This document shows positions 47,670 through 58,900 of a stretch of 64,000 bases of DNA, in pieces; position 1 is the stretch's first letter, and every line of letters begins with the position of its first letter. The position numbers and the translations under genes are program-made. The DNA lies in assembly GCF_034190915.1 (NCBI RefSeq), contig NW_026947501.1:806001-870000 (forward strand), given 5' to 3'. This DNA comes from Cavia porcellus (Eukaryota > Chordata > Mammalia > Rodentia > Caviidae). Below the pieces are notes generated by a model. That model was not told the DNA's origin. It saw nothing but the letters and a program-made list of their open reading frames with translations, and did no database searches.

Positions 47670-50600
47670 TAGCGTTTGGTTTAGAGTTTGTGTTAGGGTT
47701 AACCTTAGAGGTTATTGTTAGGGTTAGGTGTTAGGGTTAGAGCTTAGGTTCAGGTTTATGCTAATGGTTAATGTTAGGGTTACAGTCAGAGTTTACGGTT
47801 AGGTTTAAGGTTAGTTTTAGGGCAAGGGTTATGTTTAGAGGTTAGGTTTTGGTTTAAGTTTAGAGTTAAGTTTAGTGTTAGGGTTAGTGTTAGTCTTAGA
47901 GGTTATGGTTATGGTTATGGTTATGGTTAGGGTTAGGGTTAGGGTTAAGCTTAGGTTCAGGGTTAGGGTTGGGGTAGTGTTTGCTTAGGGATATGGCAAG
48001 GGTTAGGATTAGGGTTAGTGGTTAGTTTTAGGGTTAGGGTTACCCTTAGGTTTATGGTTAATTTTAGAGGTTAGTGTTAGCGTTAGGTTTATGGTTAGGG
48101 TTAGGGTTATTGTGAGGGTTAGGGTTAGAGTTAGGCTTAGGATTATGGTTAGGGGTAGGGTTACAATTAGATTAGCGTTAGGGTTAGGGTTAGGGTTTGC
48201 GTTATATTTAGTGTTAGTGTTAGGGTTAGGGTTAGGTTTAGGTGTTACGTGTTAACGATAGGGTTATGGGTTAGGGTTAGTGTTAGGGTTAGGGTTAGGT
48301 TTACAGTTAGAGTTAGGGTTACGGTTATCGTTAGAGGTTAGCGTTAGGTTTAGGGTTAGCGTTAGGGTTAGGGTTTGGGTTAGAGTTAAAGGTTAGGGTT
48401 AGGTATACCGGTATGGTTAGAGTTTAGGGTTAGTGTTAGGGTAAGGTTTAGGTTTAGGGTTAGGTTTAGGTTTAGTGTTATGGTTTAGGGTTATGGCTCA
48501 GTTTAGGGTTAGGGTTAGTGTTAGGTTTAGGCTTAGGCTTAGGGTTACACTTAGTGTTAGGGTTGTGATTAAAGTTAGTGTTAGGAGTTAGGTGTTAGTG
48601 AGTGGCTTAGGGTTAGGCTTTGGGTTACGGTTAGGGTTAGGGTTATGATTAGGTTTAGGGGTAGGTTTAGGATTAGGGTTATGTTTAGGTTTAGGGTTAG
48701 TTTTAGAGTTAGAGTTAGGGTTAGGGTTAGGGGTTAGGTGTTAGCGATATAGTTAGGCTTAGGTTTATGATTCAGTTTAGAGTTAGGGTTAGGGTTAGTG
48801 ATAGTGTTAGGGTTAGGGTTAGGGCTTATGGTTAGGATTAGTGTTAAGGTTTAGAGTTAGTGTTAGGGTTAGGTTTAGTTTTAGTCTTAAGGTCAGTGAT
48901 AGTGTATAGAAGTTAGTTTTAGTGTTAGTGTTAGTGTTAGTGTTAGGGTTAGGGTTGGGGTTAGGGTTAGGGTTATGGTTAGTGGTTAGCGTTCGGTTTA
49001 GGGTTAGAGTTAGGTTTAGAGTTAGGGTTAGGCTTAGACTTGATGGTTTGGATTAGTGTTATGGTTAGGGTGAGCGTTAAAGCTTACGTTCAGTTTTACA
49101 GTTAAGGTTATGCTTAGAGTTTAGCTTTAGGTTTAAGTTTAGGATTAGGGTTAGATTTTTGTTTAGAGATTAGCTTTTGATTTTGGGTTATAGTTAGGGT
49201 TAGTGTTAGGGTTAATGTAAGGCTTAGAGGTTATGGTTATGGTTATGGTTAGGGTTACGGTTAGGCTTAAAGCTTAGGTTGAGGGTTAGTCTTAGGGGTC
49301 GGGTATGGTTAGGGATATTCTAAGTGTTGGGTTAGGTTTAATGTTTAGTTTTAGGGTTAGGGTTATGGTTAGATTTAGCATTAGGTTTAGAATTTAGTGT
49401 TAGGTTTAGGTTTAGGGTTAGGGTTAGTGTGAGGGTTAGGGTTAGAGTTAGGGTTATGGTTAGGGTTAGGCTTAGGGTTATGGTTAGGGTTAGGGCTACA
49501 ATTAGGTTAGTGTTAGGATTAGGGTTAGGGTTGGGGTTTGTGTTAGTGTTATGGTTAGGGTTTGGGTTAGGTTTAGGGGTTAGGTGTTAGGGATAGGGTT
49601 ATGGGTTAGGGTTAGTGTTAGGGTTAGGGTTAGGGTTACATTTAAAGTTAGTGTTACGGTTATGGTTAGAGGTTAGTATTAGGTTTGGTGTTAGGGTTAG
49701 GGTTTGGTTTAGTGTTAAAGGTTATGGTTAAGTTTAGTGTTACTGTTAGAGTTTCGAGTTATTTTTAGGGTAAGGGTTAGGTTTAGGGATAGGGTTTGGT
49801 TTAGGGTTAAAGTTTAGCAGTATAGTTCCTTTTAGGGTTAGGGTTAGTGTTAGGATTAGGTTTAGTGTTACGCTTAGTGTTAGGGTTATGATTAAGGTTC
49901 GAGTTATGAATTAGGTGTTGGGGAGATGGTTAGGGTTAGGCTTTGGGTTTCGGTAAGGGTTAAGGTTATGATTAGATTTACAGTTAGTGTTAGGGTTAGG
50001 GTTAGGGTTAGGTTTAGGGTTAGCTTAAGAGTTAGGGTTAGGTTTAGGGTTCGGTGTTAAGTGTTAGCAATAGGGTTAGGGTTAAATTTAGGGTTCGGTT
50101 TAGGGTTAGGGATAGTGTTGCGGTTCGGTTTAGGGTTAGGGATAGTGTTAGGGTTAGGGTTAGGAATTAGGGTTATGGTTAGGAATACGTTTAGGTTTTT
50201 GTTTACGGTTAGGTTTAATTTATGGTTAGAAGATAGGTTTAGTGTTAGGGTTAGCATTAGGTTTAGGGTTATGGCTCGAGGTTAGCGTTTGGTTTAGGGT
50301 TAGAGTTAGGGTTAGGTATAGGGTTAGGGTTAGGCTTAGAGATTACAGTTAGGGTTATGGTTAAGGTTAGGGTTAAAGCTTAGGTTCAGGTTTATGTTTA
50401 GGGTTACGGTTAGGCTTATGGTTAGAGCTTTGGGTTAGGCTTAAGGTTATGGTTAGGGTATGGTTAAATTTAGCTTTTGGTTTAGGTTTAGAGTTAGGGT
50501 TAGTGTTAGGGTTAGTGTTAGGTTTAGAGGTTATGGGCAGGGTTAGTTTTAGGGTTAGGTTAGGGTTAAAGCTAGGGTCAGCGTTAGGATTAGGCTTAGG

Positions 50601-50910
50601 GTTAGGCTTAGGTATATGGTAAGGGTTGGGATTAGGGTTAGTGGTGAGTTTTAGGGTTAGGGTTACCTTTAGATTTAGGGTTAGTTTTAGATGTTATTGT
50701 TAGTGTTAGGGTTAGGTTTAGTGTGAGGGTTAGGGTTAGGTTTAGAGTTATGGTTAGGTTTAGGGTTATGGTTAGTGTTAGGGTTACAGTTAGGTTCACA
50801 TTAGGGTTAGGGTTAGGGTTTGCTTTACATTTAGTGTTAGGTTTAGGGTTAGAGATAGGGTTAGGTTTAGGGTTTAGGTGTTAGGGATAGTGTTATGGGT
50901 TATGGTTTTT
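47670..50910 (+). repeat. R-family dimer, copy 2
   Basis: Aligned anchors: GGGTTAACCTTAGAGG (about 47694), GGGGTAGTGTTTGC, TTACAATTAGATTAGCG (about 48161), GGTGTTACGTGTTAACGATA (about 48241), module 48598-48750, TTAGATTTTTGTTTAGAG, GGTATGGTTAGGGATATTC (about 49302), TATAGTTCCTTTTAGGG (about 49816), module 49911-50074, GGCTTAGAGATTACAG and TATATGGTAAGGGTTGGG. Unit length by the CAATTAGG anchor is about 1.28-1.33 kb here and 1.19-1.35 kb in copy 1. Confidence 0.88.
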
Positions 50911-50989
50911 GTTAGTGTTAGGGTTAGATTTATGCTTAGTGTTAGGGTTAGGGTTAAGGTTAGAGTTTAGGGTTAGGGTTAGGTTTACC

Positions 50990-51540
50990 ATTAGGGTTAT
51001 GTGTAGGGATAGATTTAAGTTTAGGGTTACAGTTTAGTGTTAGTGTTAGGTTTAGGCTTAGGTTTAGGTTTAGGGTTAGGTTTAGGGTTAGGGATAGTGT
51101 TAGGTTTAGGTTTAGGGTTTAGGGTTAGTGTTAGTGTTAGGCTTAGGGTTATAGCTAGGCTTCGGTTTACAGTTAGGTTTATAGTTTACATTTAGCTTAG
51201 GTTTAGGGTTAGGGATAGGGTTAGATTTAGGGTTAGGGTTACATTTTAGTGATAGGTTTAGGTTTAGGGTTAGTGTTACGGTTAAAGTTTAGGATTAGTG
51301 TTAGGGTTACGTTTACAGTTAGGGTTAGGATTAGGGATAGTGTTAGTTTTAGGGTTAGGGTTTAGTGTTAGTGTTAGGGTTATGGTTATGGTTATGGCTA
51401 GGCTTTGCTTTACTGTTAGGGTTAGAGTTACGTTTAGCTTAGGTTTAGTGTTAGGGTTAGGGTTACATGTTAGTGATAGGTTTAGATTTAGGGTTAGTGT
51501 TACAGTTAGAGGTTGGTTTAGGGTTAGGGTTAGGGTTAAG
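50990..51540 (+). repeat. ~243-bp tandem repeat, two copies
   Basis: It begins with ACCATTAGGGTTATGTGTAG, as at 45788. GCTAGGCTTCGG is at 51154 and GCTAGGCTTTGC at 51397, 243 bp apart, each with TTACAT(G)TTAGTGATAGG after it. One unit fewer than at 45830-46640. Confidence 0.82.
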
Positions 51541-52170
51541 TTTAGGGTTAGAGATAGAGTTATTGTTAGGATAAGTGGATTAGGGTGAGGGTGAAGGTTA
51601 CGGTTAAGTTTACGGTTAGGGTTAGGTTTATGGTTAGAGGTTAGGGTTATCGTTAGGGTTAGGGTTATTGTTAGGGTTAGGGTTAATTTAGCGTTAAATT
51701 TAATGCTAGGGTTACATTTAGTTTAGGATTAGAGTTAGGGTTAGGGGTTAGGGTGAGGGTTAGTGTTCGGGCCTGTGTTAGGTTTATGGTTAGGGTTAGG
51801 ATTTAGGATAGGGTTAGGTTTATGGTTAGGTTTAGACGTTTATGGTTAAGGTTAGGGTTAGGGTTAGGGTTAGAGTTTCATGTTAGAGTTAGTGTTAGGG
51901 TTAGTGTTATTGTTAGGTTTAGTGTTATGGTTTCGGGTTAGTGTTAGTGTTAGAGTTAGTGTTAGGGTTTGGTTTACGGTTAGTGTTAGGCTTATGGTTA
52001 GGTTTAGGGATAGGGTTAGTGTTAGGGTTAGTGTTCGGATTAGAGGTTAGGGTTAGGGTTACGGTTACGATTAGGGTTAGAGGATAGAGTTGGTGTTAGG
52101 GTTAATGTTAGGTTTTGAGTTAAGTTTACAGTTAGGGTTAGAGTTTAGGGTTAGGGTTAGTGTTACACTA
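51541..52170 (+). repeat. Partial third copy of the 36.9/39.7 kb duplication
   Basis: GAGATAGAGTTATTG, AGTGGATTAGGGTGAGGG (about 51574), TTTAGCGTTAAATTTAATG (about 51689), TTCATGTTAGAG (about 51879) and GATTAGGGTTAGAGGATAGAG (about 52070) follow the order seen at 37800-38330 and 40690-41215. It abuts the R tandem array directly, so blocks of the duplication have been placed among R units. Confidence 0.78.
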
Positions 52171-54039
52171 GGGCCAATGTTAGTTTTAGAGTGTAATTAT
52201 TATGGTTATGGTTATGGTTAGGGTTAGTGTTAGGTTTAGTGTTAGGGTTTGAGGTTAGTTTACGGTTACGGTTAGAGTTTAGTGTTAGTGTTTGTGTAAG
52301 AGTTAAGTTAAGGGTTAGGTTTAGGGTTAGGGTTAGGGTTAGGCTTACGCTTAGTGTTAGAGTTATGATTAAGGTTAGGGTTAGGGATTAGGTGTTACAG
52401 AGGGGGTTAGTTTTAGGCTTTGGGTTACGGTTAGGGTTAGGTTCACGATTAGGTTTAGGGTTAGGGTTAGAGTTAGGGTTAGGGTTAGGAAAAGCTTAAA
52501 GGTGAGGATTAGGGTCAGTGGTTAGTTCTAGGGTTAGGGTTACAGCTAGGGTTAGGGTTAGGGTTAGAGGTTACCGTTATTTTTACGGTTAGTGTTAGGG
52601 TTAGCGTGAGGGTTAGGGTTAGTGTTAGAGTTAGGGTTAGATTTAGGGTTCGTTTTAGAGTTAGTGTTAGGGTTAGGGTTAGGGGTTAGGTGTTAGCGAT
52701 ATGGTTACGGGTTAGCTTTAGTGTTTGGTTTAGGGTTAGGGTTAGGTTTAGCGATAATGTTAGCATTAGGGTTAGGGTTAGGGATAAAGTTTAGGTTCAA
52801 GATTAGGTTTAGGTTTATTTTTAGGGTTAGCGATAGTGTAAGGGTTAGAATTAGAGTTAGTGTTTAGGTTTAGGGTTAGGATTATGGTTAGTGCTAGGGT
52901 TAGGTTTTGATGTTAGTGTTAATGTTAAGATTAGGCTTAGGGTTAGTGTTAGTGTTAGGTTAAGTTTACCGTTAGGGTTAGGGTTAGGTTTAGGCTTATG
53001 GTTATGATTAGGGTTATGGTTACAATTAGGTTCGGGTTCGGGTTAGGGCTAGGGTCAGGGTTAGGATTAGAATTTATGGTTAGGGTTGGGTTTACGGTTT
53101 AAGGTTAGGGTTAGGGTTACTTTTATGATTAGAGGTAAGCATTAGGTTTTGGGTTAGGGTTAGGATTTGGGTTAGAGTTAAAGGTTAGGGTTAGGGATAG
53201 GGTTATGTTTAGAGTTTAGGGTTAGTGTTAGGGTAAGGGTTAGGGTTGGGTTATGATCAGTGTTAGGGTTAGGGTTTGGTTTATGCTTAGTGTTAGTATT
53301 ATGATTAAGGTTAGGTTTAGGGGTCAGGTGTTAGGAAAAGTGTTAGGCTTTGGTTTAAGTTTAGCGTTAGCATTACGATTAGGTTTAAGATTAGGGTTAG
53401 GGTAAGGGTTAATTTTAGGTTTAGGTTTAGGGTTAGTTTTAGAGTTAGGATTAGGCATAGGGTTAGGGTTAGGTTTTAACGATAGGGTTATGGTTATGGT
53501 TAGGGTGAATCTTAGGTTCCGGATTAGGTTTAGGGTTAAGGTATGGGTTAGGGATAGGGTAATTGTTAGGATTAGGTTTAGTGATTAGTTCTATAGTTAT
53601 GATTACTGTTAGGGTTAGATTTAGGGGTTAGTTTTAGGGTTAGGGTTAGTGTTACTGTGAGGGCTAGGGTTAGGGTTAGAGTTAGGTTAGGGTTAGGGTT
53701 AGGCTTAGCATTATGGTTAGTGTTAGGATTACATTTAGGTTAATGTTAGGGTTAGGGTTAGATTGAGGTTTAGGATTAGTGTTTTCATTAGATGTAGTGT
53801 TAGGTACGGGTTAGGGTTAGGTGTACAGCTTAGATGTTAGGGATAGGGTTATGGGTTAGAGTTAGGGTTAGTGTTAGTAAGGTTAATGTTATGGTTAGGG
53901 TTAGCATTTAGGGTTAGGCTTATGGTTAGGGTTAATTTTATGGTTAGGGTTAGGTTTCGGTTGAGGTTTAGAATTAGGGTTAAAATTAAGTTTAGTGTTA
54001 GGTTTAGAGTTAGTGTTAGGGATAGGTTTAGGGTTAGTG
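52171..54039 (+). repeat. R-family units
   Basis: Lead-in words TTATGATTAAGG at about 52363 and 53301 are each followed by module boxes: 52388 with its partner about 300 bp on near 52686, and 53323-53486. ACAATTAGGTTCGGGTTCGG at 53022 belongs to a three-copy subset (also 54993 and 58450). GATTAGTTCTATAG (about 53584) and ATTACATTTAGGTTAATG (about 53729) are further R words. Confidence 0.62.
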
Positions 54040-55330
54040 TTAGAGTTTAGGGTTAGTGTTAGGTATAAGGTTAGGGTTAGAGGTATGTGTTATGGTTAGT
54101 TTTAGCATTAGGGTTAGGGTAAGTGTTAGGGTTAGGGTTAGGTTTATGCTAGGGTTAGGGTTAGGTTTAGGGTTAGGTTTTACAGACAGAGTTAGCTTTA
54201 GCTTAAGGGGTAAGGTTAGGGTTAGTGTAAGGGATTAATGTTAGGTTTAGGGTTAGGGTTATGGTTATGGTTATGGTTAGGGATAGGGTTAGGATTAGAA
54301 GTTACGGTTAGTGGTAGGGTTAGGGTTATGGTTACATTTAGGGTTGGGGTAGTTTTATGGTTTAGGGTTAGGGGTTAGGTGTTAGGGAGAGGGTTAGGCT
54401 TCGGTTTATGGTTAGGGTTAGGGTTTCTATTATGTTTAGAGTTTGGCTTAGGCTTAGGGTTAGTGTTAGGGTTAGTGTTAGTGTTAGTTTTGGGGGTTAG
54501 ATTTAGCATTAGGGTTTGGGGTTATGTATTAGGGTCAGGGTTAATTTTAAGGTTAGGGTTAGGTTGATTGTTAGGGTTAGGGTTAGGGTTTAGGGTTAGT
54601 GTTACGATTAGGGTTCAGGTTATGGTTAATCTTCAGATTAGTGTTAGCATTAGTGTTAGGGGTTAGGAGTTAGTGATAGGGTTAGGGTTAGGTTTAGGGT
54701 TCGGCTTAGGGTTAGGATTAGGGTTAGTGATAGTGTTAGGGTTAGGGTTAGGGTTAAGGTTAAAGCTTAGATTCAGGTTTAGGTTTAAGGTTAGGGTTAG
54801 GTTTAGGGAGAGGGTAAGGGTTAGAATAAGGGTTAGTGGTTAGGTTTAGGGTTAGGATTACAGTTAGTGCTAGGGTTAGGTTTAGAGGTTAGTGTTAGTG
54901 TTAGTGTTAGGATTAGTCTTAGTGTTAGGGTTAAGGTTAGAGTTAGCATTATGGTTAGGTTTTGGCTTAAGGTTATGGTTAGGGTTAGGGTTATAATTAG
55001 GTTCAGGTTCAGGTTAGGGCTTGGGTCAGGGTTAGGATTAGAATTTAGGGTTAGGGTTAGGTTTAAGGTTAAGGGTTCGAGTTAGTGTTACGGTTATGGT
55101 TAGAGGTTAGCATTAGGTTTAGGGTTATTGTTTGCGTTAGGGTAAGGTTTAGTGTTAGGGTCAGGTTTATTGATAGCGTTAGGGCTAGGATTTGGTTTAG
55201 TGTTAGGGTTAATTTTAGGGATAGTGCTAGGGTTAGGGTTAGGGTTTCGCTTTAGGGTTAGGGTTAGGGTTAAGTTTAGGTTTAAGTTTAGGTTTAGGGT
55301 TAGGGTTCGGTTTAGTGTTACAATTAGAGT
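54040..55330 (+). repeat. R-family units with GATTAATG segment
   Basis: Insert-type words lie at 54178-54250 (TTTTACAGACAGAG, then AAGGGATTAATGTTAGG). A framing box at 54375 leads GGCTTCGGTTTATGG, CTATTATGTTTAGAG (about 54428) and GGGTTTGGGGTTATG. That stretch recurs at 56481-56660 (offset about 2114 bp). AAAGCTTAGATTCAGG is at about 54761 and ATAATTAGGTTCAGGTTCAGG at 54993. Confidence 0.68.
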
Positions 55331-55860
55331 ATAGGGTTAGATTTTGGGTTAGGGTTAGGGTTAGGGTTAGAGTTAGTGTTACGATTATGGTTAGAGGTTA
55401 GCGTTTTATTTAGGGTTACAGTTAGGATTAGCGTTAGTGTTAAGGTTAGGCTTAGAGGTTATGGTTAGGGTTAGGGTTAGAGTGAAAGCTTAGGTTCATG
55501 GTTAGGTTTAGGGTTAAGGTAAGGGTCAGGGATAGGGTAAGGTTTAGGATTAGGTTTAGTGATTAGTTTTAGGGTTAGGGTTATTGTTAGGGTTAGGGTT
55601 AGCTTTAGGTGTTAGTTTTAGGTTTAGGGTTAAGGTTAGAGTTAGTGTGATTGTTAGGGTTAGTGTTAGATTTAGGTTTAGGGTTAGGCTTAGGCTTGGA
55701 GTTATGGTTAGGGTTAGGATTTCCTTTAGGTTCACTTTAGGGTTAGGGTTAGGTTGAGGTTTAGGGTTAGGGTTTGCGTTAGATGTAGTGCTAGGGTTAG
55801 GATTAGGGTTAGGTTTTCGGGTTAGGTGTTAGGGATAGGGTTAAAGGTTAGGGTTAGGGT
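55331..55860 (+). repeat. ~670-bp tandem duplication, copy 1
   Basis: It aligns with 56006-56510: GTTAGATTTTGGG (55336 vs 56011), GGCTTAGAGGTTATGG, GTGATTAGTTTTAGG, GGCTTAGGCTTGGAG, CCTTTAGGTTCAC (55723 vs 56391), GTTAGATGTAGTGCTAGGG and TAGGTTTTCGGG. Offsets are 675, 668 and 661 bp, so indels are few. By eye, identity is among the highest in the window. Confidence 0.88.
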
Positions 55861-56005
55861 TACTGTTTGGGTTAGTGCTATGGTTAGGGTTAACATTTAG
55901 GTTTAGGCTTAGTATTAGGGTTAGGATAATGGTTAGGGTTAAGGTTAGGTAGAGGTTTAGGGTTAGGGTTAGGGTTAGGGTTAGTTTTAGTGTTACAGTT
56001 AGAGT

Positions 56006-56510
56006 TTAGGGTTAGATTTTGGGTTTGGGTTAGGGTTAGATTTAGTGTTACGGTTATGGTTAGAGGTTAGGGTTTGGTTTAGGGTTACAGTTAGGAGTAG
56101 TGTTAGTGTTAACGTTAGGCTTAGAGGTTATGGTTAGGGTTATGGTTAGGGTGAAACTTCGGTTCCAGATTATGTTTAGGGTTAAGGTAAAGGTCACGGA
56201 TAGGGTAAGGTTTAGGATTAGGTATAGTGATTAGTTTTAGGATTAGGGTTACGGTTAGGGTTAGGGTTAGCTTTAGGTGTTAGTTTTAGGTTTAGGGTTA
56301 ATGTTAGAGTTAGTGTGAGGGTTAGGGTTAGTGTTAGATTTAGGTTTAGGGTTAGGCTTAGGCTTGGAGTTATGGTTAGAGTTAGGATTCCCTTTAGGTT
56401 CACGTTAGGGTTAGGTTGAGGTTTAGGGTAGGGTTTGCGTTAGATGTAGTGCTAGGGTAAGGATTAGGGTTAGGTTTTCGGGTTAGGTGTTAGGGAGAGG
56501 GTTAAGGTTA
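56006..56510 (+). repeat. ~670-bp tandem duplication, copy 2
   Basis: The same ordered words as 55331-55860. After TAGGTTTTCGGG and a framing box, the two copies part: copy 1 runs into GGGATAGGGTTAAAGG and copy 2 into GGGAGAGGGTTAAGG. The framing box at about 55830 / 56481 is therefore the breakpoint of the duplication. Confidence 0.88.
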
Positions 56511-58000
56511 GGCTTCGGCTTATGGTTAGTGTTAGGGTTACTATTATGTTTAGAGTTAGGCTTAGGCTTAGGCTTAGGGTTAGGGTTAGTGTTGATTTTG
56601 GGGTTAGATTTAGCGTTAGGGTTTGGGGTTAGTTGTTAGGGTCAGGGTTAAGGTTAGGGTTAGTGTTAGGGTTAGGTCGATGGTTAGGGTTAGGCTTAGG
56701 GATAGTGTTAGCTTTATGTTTAGGGCTTAGGGTTAGTGTTACAATTAGGGTTTGGGTTATGGTTAAGCTTTGGAGTATGGTTAGGGTTAGGTTTACAATT
56801 AGTTTAGGGTTTTGTTTAAGTTTAGGTTTAGGGTTAGGCTTATGGTTAGAGGTTAGCTTTTGGTTTAGGGTTAAAGTTAGGCTTAGTGTAAGGTTTAGTT
56901 TTAGGCTTACAGGTTATGGTTAGGTTTAGGGTTGGGATTAGGGTTAAAGCTTAGGTTCAGTGTTAGGGTTAGGGTTAGTGTTATGTAAGGGATATGCTAA
57001 AGATTAGAATTAGTATTAGTGGTTAGCTTTAGGGTTAGGGTTATGGTTAGTGTTAGGGTTAGGTTTAGAGGTTAGTTTTAGGGTAAGTATTAGGTTTAGG
57101 GTAGGTGTGAGGGTTAGGGTTAGGCTTAGAGTTAGGGTTAGGTTTAGGGTTAGGCTTAGGGTTATGGTTAGGGATAGGGTTACAATTAGGTTAGTTTTAG
57201 GGTTAGGGTTAGGTTTAGGGTTAGCGTTAGATTTAGTGTTAGGGTTAGGATTAGGGTTAGGGTTTAGGTGTTAGGCATAGGGTTATGGATTAGGGTTAGT
57301 GTTAGTGTTAGGTTTACAGTTAGGGTTAGGCTTTTGGTTATGGTTAGGGTGAGGGTTACGGTTATGGTTAGAGGTTAGCATTAGGTTTAGTGTTAGGGTT
57401 AGGGTTAGGGTTAGGGTTTGGCTTGGAGTTAAAGGTTAGTGTTAGGTTTAGGGTTGTGGTTAGAGTTTAGTGTTAGTGTTAGTGTAAGAGTTAGGTTTAG
57501 GGTTAGGTTTAGTGTTAGGGTTAGGGTTTGGGTTAGGGTTATGGTTAGGGTTATGGTTAGTGGTTAGCATTAAGTTAAGTGATACGGTTTGTAGTTAGGG
57601 TTAGGGTGAGGCTTAGAAGTTATGGTTAGTGTTATGGTTAGGGTTAGGTTTAAAGGTTAGGTTTAGGGCTTGGGTTAGCGTTAGTGTTAGGGATAGGGTT
57701 AGTGTTAGTGTTAGGGCTAGGCTTAGGGTTATGGTTAGGGTTAGGATTACATTTAGGTTAGGGTTAGTGTTAGGGTTAGGGTTAGGTCTAGGCTTTCGTT
57801 TAGAGTTTAGGTTTCGGTTAGTGTTAGGGTTACAGTTAGAGTTTATGGTTAGTGTTAGAGTAAGTGTTAGGGTTAGGGTTAGTTTTACGTTTAGGGTTAG
57901 AGTTTAGGGTTCTGATTCAGTTTAGGATTATGATTAGTGTTAGGGTTAGCATTAGAGTTATGCTTAGCGTTAGGGTTATGATTAAGGTTAGTGTTAGTTT
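56511..58000 (+). repeat. R-family units
   Basis: Copy 2 of the 54375-54545 stretch (CTATTATGTTTAGAG at 56541) is followed by TTAAAGCTTAGGTTCAG (about 56944), TTACAATTAGGTTAG (about 57181), a framing box near 57269, and a GTGATACGGTTTGTAG segment at 57578 ending in ATTACATTTAGGTTAGGG (about 57748). TTATGATTAAGG at about 57977 leads into the next module. Confidence 0.66.
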
Positions 58001-58900
58001 TTAGGTGTTATTGAGAGTGTTAGGTTTAGGCTTTGGGTTACCATTAGGGTTAGGGTTATGATTAGGTTTAGTGATATGTTTAGCGTTAGATTTAGGGTTA
58101 GTTTTAGAGTTAGGGTTAGGGTTAGGTTTAGGGGCTAGGTGTTAGCGATAGTGTTAGGGTTAGGGTTCAGCTTAGGGTTAGGGTTAGGGTTAGCAATAGT
58201 GTTAGGTCTAGGGTTAGGGTTAGGGTTAGGGTTATAACTTAGGTTCAGGGTTAGGTATAGTGTTAGGGTTAGTATTAGTGATATGGTAAGGTTTAGAATT
58301 AGGGTTAGTGGTTAGGTTTAGGGTCAAGATAATGCTTAGTGCTAGGGTTAGTGTTAGGATTAGGCTTAAGGTTAGTGTTTGGTTAGGGTAAAGGTTAGAG
58401 TTAGGGTTAGGGTTAGTTTTAGGCTTATGGTTATGGTTAGATTAGGGTTACAATTAGGTTCGGGTTCGGGTTAGGGCTAGGGTCAGCGTTAGGATTAGAA
58501 TTTAGGGTTAGTGTTAGGTTTAGAGTTTAGGTTTAGGCTCAGTGTTACGGTTACTGTTAGAGGATAGTGTTAGGTTTAAGGTTAGGATTTGCATTAGGGT
58601 TAGGGCTACGGTTAGGATCAGGTTTTATCGATAGCATTAGGGTTAGGGTTAGGGTTAAGGCTAGGGTTTGGATTAGGGTTAGGTTTAAGTTTAGGGATAG
58701 TGTTAGTTTTAGGGTTAGGGTTTAGGTTTAGGGTTAGTGTTTAGGGTTAGAGTTAGGTTTAGAAGTTAGAGTTATGGTTAGGGTTAGTGTGAGGGTTATG
58801 ATTACGGTTAGAGTTAGGTTTATGGTTATGGTTAGAGGTTAGCATTAGTTTTTGGTTTAGGGTTAGGGTTTGTATTAGAGTTAAAGGTTATGGTTAGGTT
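58001..58900 (+). repeat. R-family unit with complete module
   Basis: The module is at 58001-58150 (TTAGGTGTTATTGAGAG, GGCTTTGGGTTACC, then GGGGCTAGGTGTTAGCGATA). ACAATTAGGTTCGGGTTCGG at 58450 is the third copy of that subset. The order matches 52780-53090 and 54760-55060. Confidence 0.68.
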
